64,000 nucleotides of DNA from NCBI GenBank assembly GCA_012976225.1, contig JAAVVG010000003.1, positions 248,001-312,000 of the forward strand. Reading direction: 5' to 3'. Source of the stretch: Golubevia sp. BC0850 (Eukaryota > Basidiomycota > Exobasidiomycetes > Golubeviales > Golubeviaceae). The notes beneath the pieces were generated by a model, which saw nothing but the letters and a program-made list of their open reading frames with translations, did not search any database and had not been told where the DNA came from. The position numbers and the translations under genes are program-made. Positions 24,148-33,687 of this stretch are shown here, one piece after another; the stretch's first letter is position 1; each line of letters begins with the position of its first letter.

Positions 24148-26253
24148 ATGTCGAAGAGAAAGAGGAGAGAGAATCAGAATTCTATGCCCTCTTCTTCGAA
24201 TAAGTCTTCTCACAATCCTTCTCTCTCATCATCTTCTCATTCATCTCCATCAAGGAGGATTAACTCTCAATGCAATTATTTCTTCCTCCTCTTTCCCAAA
24301 CCATCATAATCACGCAAGAGATATATCAAAAAAGCCAAGGGATTATGAAAGAGAAATTCGAAAGGGCAAAGGGAAGGAGCAGAGAGGAGAGAGGGGAAGG
24401 GAGGAAGAGTGGGAAAGGGATAGGGAGAACTTGAAACCTGCCAACTCCAAGATGAAGTCGAAATGTCTTTTTGGATGGAATGAAAGAGTTAGTAAGGGCA
24501 AAGACAGAGAGCCAGGAGAGCCGCGTGATCAACGTCAAGAGAGGGGAGAACCAGAACAGATCTTGGAGGATGACTTTTCATCAGATCAAGATGATGATTT
24601 TGTTCCACCTTATCACTTAGCTCCTCGTTTAAGAGCCTGATACTAGGTCAGCCAGAATTCAAACCTGGTTTGAAAGCTCTCAATCTCGATCTTTCAGTTC
24701 AGATCCCTTCAGGCTCTCAGCCTTGGATCGACTACGCAAGAGCTCTTCCCACCAATTCTAATCTGCTCCTAAGAGAGAAGGCCTCTATTTCTAGTCGTGA
24801 GTCGCAAAGTTTGGCTCCTGATTATAAGCATAAGTGAGGAAGTTGATCGATCCTTCTTTGAGAGGGTGAGAGGTTTGTTGTTCTCGAGATGTTCTGATCT
24901 TCCTGCTTATCTGGATTGCGCTCTCTTAACTAGAACTTTGACAGTATGGCAACGAGGTCCCATTCAGTCGAAAGATCTATAGAAACAAGATCCCTGCCAG
25001 AGGACCCAAGCTGGAAAGGGATACGACAGACCAAGACATCTTCGATCGATTCGAACTGAATTCCTGGGAACGGAGATCTATGCCGAACTATGCTTCAGAC
25101 TTTCTCTTCCAACCCTGCATCTACATGCACGATAAGACCTTCCGTAAGAAAGGTTTCGTTCCAGTGCCTCTCTACTCGTACTCTTCACCATTCACACTAG
25201 GCGAAAAGATTCAAGAGAAGATTGAAAGCTTTTCTAAAGAACTCAAATGCTTTAACTGTGGAGAAGTAGGTCATCAAGCTAGAGAATGTAACAGTCCAAA
25301 AGATCGAGCTCTGATCAATCTCAGTCTCAAGATGTATGCTTTGGAAAAACTATTTCTTTGGAGGATAGAGCGAAGGAATTCGGAGAAAGGTATCATGAGA
25401 TAGAAGGTGAAAGGATCAAGAGATTGAAATGGGTAGAAGAGTTTCAACCAGGGAAGATTTCGAATCAACTCAAAAGAGCTTTGAGTAGCTCTCGACCTGT
25501 CCCACTAGACCTCGTAATTTATCCATCCCTACGAGACCTGGACCTCGTCGCATAGGTTTATCTCCAGTCAACGAAGCTGAACTGGAAATCTTCCATCGTA
25601 CTCAAGCCTTTGGATATCCTCCCGGCTTGGAAGCAGAAAGGGTGAGTCGAGGAGATTCTTGTTGTTCAGCCCATCAGAAAAGCGATTCTGACTATGTGCA
25701 TTTATCTTTTCGTGTTCAGGATCCACGTATTCAAATGCGTAACATTCATCTAAAAGATGCTCAATGGGAATCAACCGTCCTTCTCTCCGGATCCGAAGAA
25801 GCTCCCTTGATCCAAGATCGTTCCAGGGATGGAGAGAGAGAGAAATCTCCTTCGTCAGACATGGATGAAAGTGATGGTGGATCAGAAGACGAATACGAAG
25901 TCATGACTCCTCCTCGTCCAGCCAAGAGAAGATTCGCAGAATACGATACTAGTCTGTTCTCCTGGCAAAGTCTTCCAATTTACGATCCTAATCGTTGGGA
26001 TCCTTTACCTGATCTATCGTCTCAAGCGGCAAGGAGCAACATCTGGACAGAATTAGTATCTCAACCTCATCCTCCAGCTTCACCTCAAGAGCCCGCAAGA
26101 TTTCTTCCTTATGTCACCCATGTCGATCAACCCCCACCACCTGATTTTGAGCCTCCCCCTCCTCCCCCTCCTCCCTCTGATGATTTCGTCCCACCTCCTC
26201 CCCCTCCTCCTTCTGATGACTTCGTTCCGCCTCCTCCACCACCTCATAATTAG
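24148..26253 (+). pseudogene. ZCCHC8-like zinc-knuckle/PSP-domain protein, reading frame broken
   Basis: RNA-processing type protein: one CCHC knuckle followed by a PSP (proline-rich in spliceosome-associated proteins) domain, the arrangement of ZCCHC8, the scaffold of nuclear exosome targeting. The knuckle CFNCGEVGHQARECNSPKD is at 25249-25305. PSP text follows as FQPGKISNQLKRAL (frame b) and HRTQAFGYPPGLEAER (frame c). The C-terminus has three PPPPPPPSDDFV-type repeats and stops at 26253. A likely start is ATG 24148 (MSKRKRREN). The conserved text hops frame at about 24640, between about 25340 and 25360, and again at about 25506. Each hop fits one missing base beside a short homopolymer. 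A possible stopless 78-nt intron lies at 25642-25719. Neighbouring genes are intact, so this is either a decaying gene or a locally poor assembly. Splicing of the 24800-24955 stretch is unresolved. Confidence 0.6.
26136..26248 (+). repeat. In-frame tandem repeat coding PPPPPPPSDDFV units
   Basis: Three near-identical units of about 45 nt (cctcctcccc...tctgatgatttcgt) at the 3' end of the ZCCHC8-like gene. They encode polyproline runs separated by SDDFV. Such tracts commonly bind SH3, WW or profilin-type modules; no partner is evident here. Confidence 0.7.
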
Positions 26254-26544
26254 ATGAATTCATTATTCCAGTAATCCCTTGCATTCCGAAAAGCCAAGCT
26301 CGTTCCATTCCATTCGATTCCAATTGTAATCTTAATATTTCACTTTTCAATTCACAGGCCATTGTTCTCGTTTCATCAGATCTTCGAGACCAGAAAGATC
26401 TGCTTGCTGATCTCAATCTCCTCGAAAAGATCAACAAAAAGAGCGCAAGAACAGAAAAGATTGAGAACATCAAATGATTAAAATCGACCTCAGTGTCATG
26501 TTCTGAAGCTTCTATAACTAGAAATACAAGAAACCCTCATCCCA
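26254..26544. other. Short intergenic, convergent
   Basis: 291 bp between the ZCCHC8-like stop and the RRP15 stop; no feature seen. Confidence 0.5.
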
Positions 26545-28064
26545 TCACTTAGCTGCTACTTTCTTAGCACCAGTACCTCCTGAACGAATCAGATCTAGGA
26601 AGTTCGACTTCGATAAGTCGGCCACTGAAAGTGGGGAGGGAAAGAGAAGGTGAAGTTGTAATCAGTATCGCGAGGCCTCCTCGAATCATCTTTCAATGAC
26701 TCGATTTCATTACTCACAAGCAGATTCCTTCCCACCAAGAGCATTCTGTTTCTTTCCACCAGGAAGAGTAGCCATCGGTTTCGTTCCTTCAGAATCAGCA
26801 GCAGCTTGAACATCATCAGTAGTAGTCCCTTGAGCAGCTCTAATAGCGTTGAAAAGTTTGACGACTATAGAGAGTAAGAAAAGAGATAACCAAACAAGAC
26901 AACATCCAAAATAGGTCAGCAAAAAAGATTTGAAAGAAATCCAAAAGCTCTTTTCCTCTCTATCTCTAGAAGTCCTCAAGAGAAAACTAAAAGAAAGAAA
27001 AACTCACCTCCTCTCTGAGCAACCTTTCTCAATTTCCTCTCATAACCTTTAGTTCCCCCTTCCTTTTCCCATTCTTCTCTACTCGACTCCAATTTCTCCT
27101 TCTTCTCAGAATCCAGATTTTCCAATCTAGAGCTTTCCATTTCTTCATCTGGTAATTGACCTGGTGGACCCCAACCACCAATGACATCAGCTACATGAGC
27201 TCTTTCCTCTCTTTTCCTTTTTTGATCCAAGGCCAATCTTGCAGCTCTGGCGTTTAAGGTCGTAGAAGCTGCTGATCTACGTAGATGTGGTGCGAGGGAG
27301 AGAATTGCAGTTTGTTCGGTAGTGGATTTTTTGGCCTTTTTGGTTGGTTTGGAGGAGGAAGATAGGTCGGGTTCTTCTTCTAAAGAGTCGAGAGTGGTTG
27401 TTGAAGAAGTGGGAACTCCTAAAAGACCTTGGAGGGTCGCTCCAAAGGAGGTCGGAGAGGTTGCTCTACGTTTACGTTCTGGAAGATGGGAGAGAAGTGT
27501 TGAATGTTAAGATGAGAGGCCGTGAATGAAAGCACGTCGAGCTTCTGGACCAGAACGGAAATTCAAATCATATCACAGAATCTTTCAGAAGCTTTTGTTC
27601 TCAAGCCAAGACAGGCTTTGGGTTGCCATCCATCTGACCAGCTCTTGAAAGAAGATGAACAGAGCAGCTCCAGCCAGTCTACCCTCTTTCTCTCTCAGCG
27701 TCATCTTTATTTTCCTTTCCAAGCGAATAGAATCATCTCTGATGTATCTATTACTCTCTCATGTTCTCCAGACCGAGGCTCAAAACTCACTTGCAGTCTT
27801 TTTGCTAGCACCAACTTTTTTTGAATTCTCAATTTCCTGATCTGTATCAGCTTCATCATCCTGGTCCATACTATCTACACTCTCCTCATCTTCATTGTCA
27901 TCATCTTCTTCTTCTTCTTCGTGGTCCTGATTAGAACTCGATTTAAGTTGCTGTTTGATGTTCCTGTTTGAAGGATTCCCCTTTGAAGAGTTAGACTTGC
28001 CAGATGAAACAGAAAAGCTGAATTTCGACTTGGGTTTGGCTGCGTCGGCTGGATTGGACACCAT
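26545..28064 (-). CDS. RRP15: Ribosomal RNA processing protein Rrp15
   Basis: Nucleolar factor for 60S subunit assembly and 27S/25S rRNA processing. Exons in transcription order: 28064-27791, 27478-27008, 26864-26718 and 26624-26545, total 323 residues, closing in frame. The N-terminal third is Ser/Lys-rich and strongly acidic (HEEEEEDDDNEDEESVDSMD). The Rrp15 core follows: NARAARLALDQKRKREERAHV, the KGYERKLRKVAQRG signature and its continuation VVKLFNAIRAAQ across an intron junction, which confirms the splice model. It ends in a basic tail (GTGAKKVAAK). Length is close to other fungal Rrp15 proteins. Head-to-head with the succinyl-CoA ligase gene over 211 bp. Confidence 0.93.
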
Positions 28065-28275
28065 TTTCAATTTTAGATTGTAAATTGGATTTGCAAGAAG
28101 TTCAAGTTTTTAAAGAATAAAGTTGGCTGCAGGAATGGAATTGAAACAAGTTTCCAAAGTATCTTCTTCTCAAAGTTTTCGCGTATTCTCAGTATTATAG
28201 CAGTGTTGCAGTGCTTGGTGTTCCCTTCTCTTCCTTCTCTCTCATCTCCCCCTCCCTCTACAACTCCATTCCATC
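28065..28275. promoter_or_regulatory. Divergent promoter between RRP15 and LSC2
   Basis: 211 bp separate the two start codons. The LSC2 side ends in a CT-rich leader. No TATA box seen. Bidirectional use is inferred from the spacing. Confidence 0.55.
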
Positions 28276-30356
28276 ATGTTACGTTCAATTCTTTCACCTT
28301 CAGCTCGCTCAGGCTTGAAAGCAACCTCTCATCTTCTCCGTTCTGGACCAGCTGCAACCCAGAAACGATTCCTTTCAATTCACGAATACATGTCAATGGA
28401 TTTATTGAATCAATATGGAATCGCAACTCCACGTTCAATTCCAGCAAAATCGGCAGATGAAGCTTTCGAAGTTGCAAAGAAGTTTGGTGGAAAGGGAATG
28501 GTCATTAAAGCTCAAGTTTTAGCTGGTGGAAGAGGTAAAGGTCATTTCGATTCAGGTCTACAAGGTGGGGTTCATTTGATCAAAACGTGAGTTTCTAAAT
28601 ACTCTCACAAGAGCTTCGGGATTGGGAGGAAGAAATTTGTTGATCTGTTTTGAAGGTGATGGTGTAAAGTTGGAAGGAAAGATCTTAGAACTTGAAGCTT
28701 CCATCATTTCCTAGCCAATCTCAGACCTTCCTCTCTCCTTCCCTCCACTGTCTCCCTCCTCTTCCCCAGTCCCGAAGAAGCTCGTGACCTAGCCTCTCAA
28801 ATGATCGGAAACAAATTAATCACCAAACAAACCGGTTCTTCTGGACGTGTTTGTAATGCAGTCATGTTAGCAGAAGCCAGAACTCCTCATCACGAATACT
28901 ACGTTGCAGTTTTAAACGATCGTTCAACTCAATTACCAGTTTTAATCACTTCAAATCAAGGAGGTATGTCAATTGAAGATGTAGCTCATGAAAACCCAGA
29001 CGCTATCATCACCACTCCAATCGATTTTCATAAAGGTTTAACTCAAGATTCAGCTTTGGAAATCGCTAAGAAATTGGGTTTCACCGGGAAAAAACAGGAA
29101 GAACAAGCTGCTGATACTTTTGTTAAATTGTATAAACTTTTCAAGGAGAAGGATGCTAATCAGGTTGAAATCAATCCTATGGCTGAAACTAAAGATGGAG
29201 AAGTTCTTTGGTGAGTTTCAACTTAATTCTTAAAAACCTCGTTCTCTTTCCCCCTTTTTCGTCCCCTTCTCCTTCCTCCTCTTTTTCTTAATCTTCCACT
29301 CCTGACATCTCTTTGCCCTTTCCCCCCGTATTCCCTTTGCAGCATGGACGCCAAATTAGGATTCGACTCCAACGCTGAATTCCGTCAAGAAGAAATCTTC
29401 AAATTACGTGACACTACTCAAGAAGATGCCGACGAAGTAGCTGCAGCGAAATTCGGAATGAACTTCATCAAATTGGATGGAAACATTGGTTGTTTGGTCA
29501 ACGGTGCTGGTCTTGCCATGGCAACCATGGACGTTCTCAAATTGAACGGTGGAAACCCAGCTAATTTCCTTGATGTTGGAGGGTAAGTTTTTATGACTTC
29601 CTTGATGGATGTGATGTTGGTGTTTTGATTCATCAATTTGCTGATGACGTTGATATCTTGGACTGGTGTCCCTTTGATAGAGGTGCTACTGCTGCAGGGG
29701 TTAAAGCTGCTTTCGAACTTTTACTTGGATCTAAGGATGTTAAGGCTATCTTTGTTAACATTTGTGAGTCTGGCTCTCTTCTCTACTCAATTTCGATTGG
29801 ATTGACCCTCATATTCGCTGATGCCACCGCTCGTTTCTTTCTGTAACAGTCGGAGGTATCATGAGGTGTGATGTTGTGAGTAAAAAGAATTGAACTGCTG
29901 AACTCATCCCCCCCACCTCCTCAATTCTCTGGAAGCCTGCTCACAATTCTCATCTCTTCTACTTCACTCCAGATCGCCGAAGGTATCATCCAAGCTACCA
30001 AGGAGCTAGACATGTCCATTCCTCTCGTAGTCAGACTTCAAGGCACCAAGGAGAAGGAAGCTAAGAAGTGAGTCTCTTCTTGAATCTCAGTTCTGTTTGT
30101 TTTCCTTTGCTTTCAATTTCCGACTTCCTTCATTTGATTTCTTCTCATTCTACCAGGCTCATCGAAGACTCCAAGATGAAGATTTTCGCTTTCGATGGTC
30201 TAGATGAGGCTGCCGCCAAGGTGAGTTATGATCCAGTTGCCCTCTGACTCCATCAGAGTTCTTTCAAAAACTTCAGAATGCTGACTCTGAAGTACCTTTG
30301 ATTCCTTCCCACTCTCCCAACAGGCCGTCGAGTCGGCTGCTAAGGGAACTCTTTAA
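28276..30356 (+). CDS. LSC2: Succinyl-CoA ligase (ADP/GDP-forming) beta subunit, mitochondrial
   Basis: TCA-cycle enzyme subunit converting succinyl-CoA, phosphate and NDP to succinate, CoA and NTP together with the alpha subunit in the matrix. Exons: 28276-28586, 28770-29210, 29343-29582, 29681-29763, 29850-29875, 29973-30067, 30157-30220 and 30324-30356, total 430 residues, all phases consistent. A basic Ser/Arg-rich presequence is followed by [19 protein letters not shown], where the mature protein begins. ATP-grasp features: [16 protein letters not shown], the acidic metal-binding [15 protein letters not shown] and [14 protein letters not shown]. The C-terminal ligase domain has [34 protein letters not shown] and [14 protein letters not shown]. 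The fifth exon is only 26 nt. ADP versus GDP preference cannot be read with confidence. Codon use suggests high expression. Confidence 0.95.
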
Positions 30357-30800
30357 ACCTCTTGAGCCCGTAAATACAACTCGTCTTTGCTGGACTTGAC
30401 TTTCTCTCTCTCCTTCATCTTTCTCGTTATATTAGTAAAGTTTCCCATTAGAAATTGAGATTGATCTTGACGTATCTTTCTCGTACTTGTATGCTGAAGT
30501 CTTCGAGGTGTGCGGGAAGAATCGATCTGAAACTTTCAAATCGGGGCTCTGTCCCTGATTCTTACTGAGTCACTGACATTTGGAGTCTAATCTAGAACAT
30601 TTCTGATTCTTTCCTTCTTTCAACTTCCTTCAACTCTTCTTTCAACTTTCTTGACCTTTGCTAGAGATTTAACCGAGTCACGTCAAACGGACGAGCTCTC
30701 ATTCTACCATTCATCTTCACTTGTCCGACCTCCCATCCAACGAACGACCCCCACCTTTCAGTCTCTTTCAAGCTACCCTCAAGTACTTTTAGCCTTCAAG
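30357..30800. other. Intergenic, LSC2 3' flank and F-box gene leader
   Basis: 444 bp, no gene. The frame of the next gene stays open upstream (to 30651) but reads as leader sequence. Confidence 0.5.
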
Positions 30801-32118
30801 ATGAGCACTTCAAGTAATCAAACCAATCAACTCATGGATCTAAAGCTGGCATTACCTTCAGAAATGTTCTCGCAGTTGCTCTCATTCCTCCCAACTCGCT
30901 CTATCGCAACCTCATCCTCAATTTGCAGAGACTGGAGAGAATTCATCATCAACAATCCAACACTTCATAGGAACATCAATTTATCAACTTTAGGGCCAGG
31001 GACTCTCATGGGACAAATCATCCAGACTTTCGAACGACTTTCTGCATTGGCGCTTCATCGCCCCTTCAAAGTCACTCTCAATCTCACCTCTTTCCATAGG
31101 TCCTCGTTAGAAACGAAAGTGGAATCTATTTCGACTTGTTCATGCCTCTACTAGAAAGGTCAAAAGAAAATTTGCGAGAGGTTTCAATCGTGGTGCAAGG
31201 AGGGCAAGACGCAACCACTTTTCTCCTTCCTCTAATCGATTTACTGCTTAAAGAATCTCCTGAACTACTGAAAGTCAAAATTGTCGCTCCCGCATTACTT
31301 GACATAGAAGCTGGAGAAGATCTTCCTGGTTCCAAAAGCTTTCGCCTCATCAACGAGGGTTTTTGGTTCTTGAATTCGATCCGCCTGGAGGTTCCAGATT
31401 AATGAAATAGGTCAGGGAGTTCGTGAGAACTGGGTCAAGCTGCTTCGAGAAGCAAGGTACATCTTTAGTAAGAGAATTGGAACAATTTTGGGAAGAGTTG
31501 TCATTTTCAAAACGCACCTTAAAGAGTCTGACATTATCTTCTGACCGTATAAGTGATGCTCCGGGCACAGTTAAAAACATTTGGGATTTTGGATGGAGCG
31601 GTACAGCTCTCAGGACACTACATTTGGACTTAAGGGGGGATACTTTGGAACAAGAAGAGCTGGAGGTGCCACAGGGTTTAGAGAGAATAACATCGCTTAC
31701 AACCTTCAAACTCAACCTAACTTACACTTGGGTCAACTGGGAGCCTCTGTTAAACTCACTTGGAAATCGTCTGGAATACCTCAACGTAAAAGAACACCTC
31801 GGCTTAGAAGAGTCCTCTATTCCTTCTGGTTCCCTGGCCTCGATTCTCTCAAACAACAGTCATTCTCTCCAAGTTCTGTGTTTTCACAACATCAAATGCG
31901 AAGAAGATCAGGTTCAAGTTAACTGGTGCAAGTCATTCCCAAGCCTAAACCCCCTCCCCCTCCTCAACATCCAACCACTCCTCCTGAAATACCTCGAAAC
32001 AGCAGAGTCCCCTAGACTTCAAAAGCTGGAGCTGGGTTGCTATGGAAGAAGTTGTGACGGATTTCAAGAGTCGTTCGAATGTCTCCTAGCTTTTTGCAGA
32101 TCTATCATTCACAATTAA
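30801..32118 (+). pseudogene. F-box/LRR-type protein gene, reading frame interrupted
   Basis: Putative substrate adaptor of SCF ubiquitin ligases. From ATG 30801 the F-box is clear: ALPSEMFSQLLSFLPTRSIATSSSICRDWREFI, then NPTLHRNINLS. Typical F-box protein text continues with PLLERSKENLREVSI, LPLIDLLLKESPELLKVKI and, from about 31410, a 230-codon stretch with repeated L-x-x-L-x-L spacing (LKSLTLSSD, LRTLHLDL, RLEYLNVKEH, LQVLCFH), as in degenerate leucine-rich repeats. These parts lie in different frames: one break is at about 31120-31140, the second at 31387-31410. The second break coincides with a 20-nt GT...AG block whose removal would rejoin the frames. That is far below the 77-nt minimum intron seen elsewhere, so an indel is likelier. 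The C-terminal end past 32118 also looks decayed. Confidence 0.6.
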
Positions 32119-33687
32119 TCGATTTTACTTGTGCAGGATATGGAAATGGCTTCAAGGATATTAAGGCTCCTCATCCAGGTCTTTACAGTTTCTCTTACCC
32201 GAGATCGAGGAGATTATCATTACCTAGCTCGTTAAATGCAAGTTGTTCGGAGTGGTTAACAAAGTTCCATTGTCCAAACCTCATTATCAATCGAGGTATT
32301 TATAGGAGAGGAAGATGGAACGAGACGTGGAAGAAACCAAAATCAAACCCAAAGATTATGGCTCAAGACAAGAAAACAAAACCAAAATCGAAAATTATGG
32401 CTCAAGACTCAGCAAATCTCTAAGTCTTCTCTCACTTCAGTTCATTCAATTCCGGGAGTTCAATGTATCCTTTCTTCAGACGCACTGCCAACAACATCCC
32501 CCCCTCCCCCTAAAGCTCTTCTTTATTTATTTCGCTTTCGCCAGATCGTTCGCTTTCTTCTTTTTCTGTACTTCTCTCGAACAATTGAATGGTGCTCTTC
32601 TGAAACACTCGCTTGCTCACTGAACATAACGAGTTGATGACTCGTGGAAGCATTCAGACGAAAGATTCTCACATACGAACAAGTGAGATCTTGTATTACA
32701 AAAAACCGAAGCCTTGTCAAAGTTGAGAGAAGCGAAAGTGGAACGGGGATCCGAGCATGCCAAATTTTCCTTCGCTTCAACTTCTTCCTCCCACACCACA
32801 TAGCTTTAATTACACACCTCGTTCTCTCCTCCTTCCAATTCACTTTCAATCACACTCTATGCTCACTCCATCCATCTCCTTCGACAGAAGTCTCACTCAG
32901 ATTCAATGGCCGTGTCACCATATCCCACACGTCTTCCTCGACTCGAGCTCAGCTTGTATCTCTCGAATAACCACCCTCAAGATGTTTCAGGCTCTGACTG
33001 AGAATTCGCTACTCGGGACTGGGAGATACTGGGTGGATCGTGGACTTAACTCGCAATCAGACGGATGGGAGGATAAGATTCGAAAAGTTGGAAGTTGAAG
33101 ATCCATCCATCCAGATTCAAATTTCAGACTAAGGCTTGTAGACTCTTTTGGTATATACCGGAGCTTTACTGACCAGCTAGTGAAAGAGTGAATCTCGAGA
33201 TTACCAAAAAGTTGCATGCTCCAATCAGACTCAAGTGACACTTTGATGTAGTCCCAAAGATTGTGTAAGGATCAGCATCACCTCGAGTTGGATTGGGGGC
33301 TCAGAAGTGTAACCGCTAATAGACTCCTCCCCTCAATCTTCAAATCGAAAGTCTTCTACCGCCCTCAAGGGTTCGTTCAAACTTTGGAATCTTCGAGGAT
33401 CTCTTTCACAAATCAGAAGCACCAAAGATACTTTTCGAGTGCGTCATTATCTGAAACCAATGAAAGGAAAGAAACACGATGAAGGGAGCTACAAATGAGT
33501 CGTTGAATTTGAAAGTTTGAAATGAGAGAGAATAGGAGAAACCATTAAAGGGCGAGACATTTTTTATTTTTATTTTATTTTTTCTTTCCTATGTTCCTTT
33601 TTGAATCGAGGTCGAACATTTACATCTCGGAAATTTACATGGATCTTGGGGTTTCATGTTTCACATCGAAGAGTTATCCTTGAAAAT
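32119..33687. other. Gene-poor stretch with decayed coding-like segments
   Basis: 1.6 kb without an intact gene. The first 300 bp may be the decayed end of the F-box gene and include two copies of ATTATGGCTCAAGAC (about 32357-32371 and 32392-32406). Between about 32980 and 33250 coding-like text appears in more than one plus frame with no continuous product, resembling a second relic. T-rich block at 33560-33585. Nothing identifiable. Confidence 0.4.
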
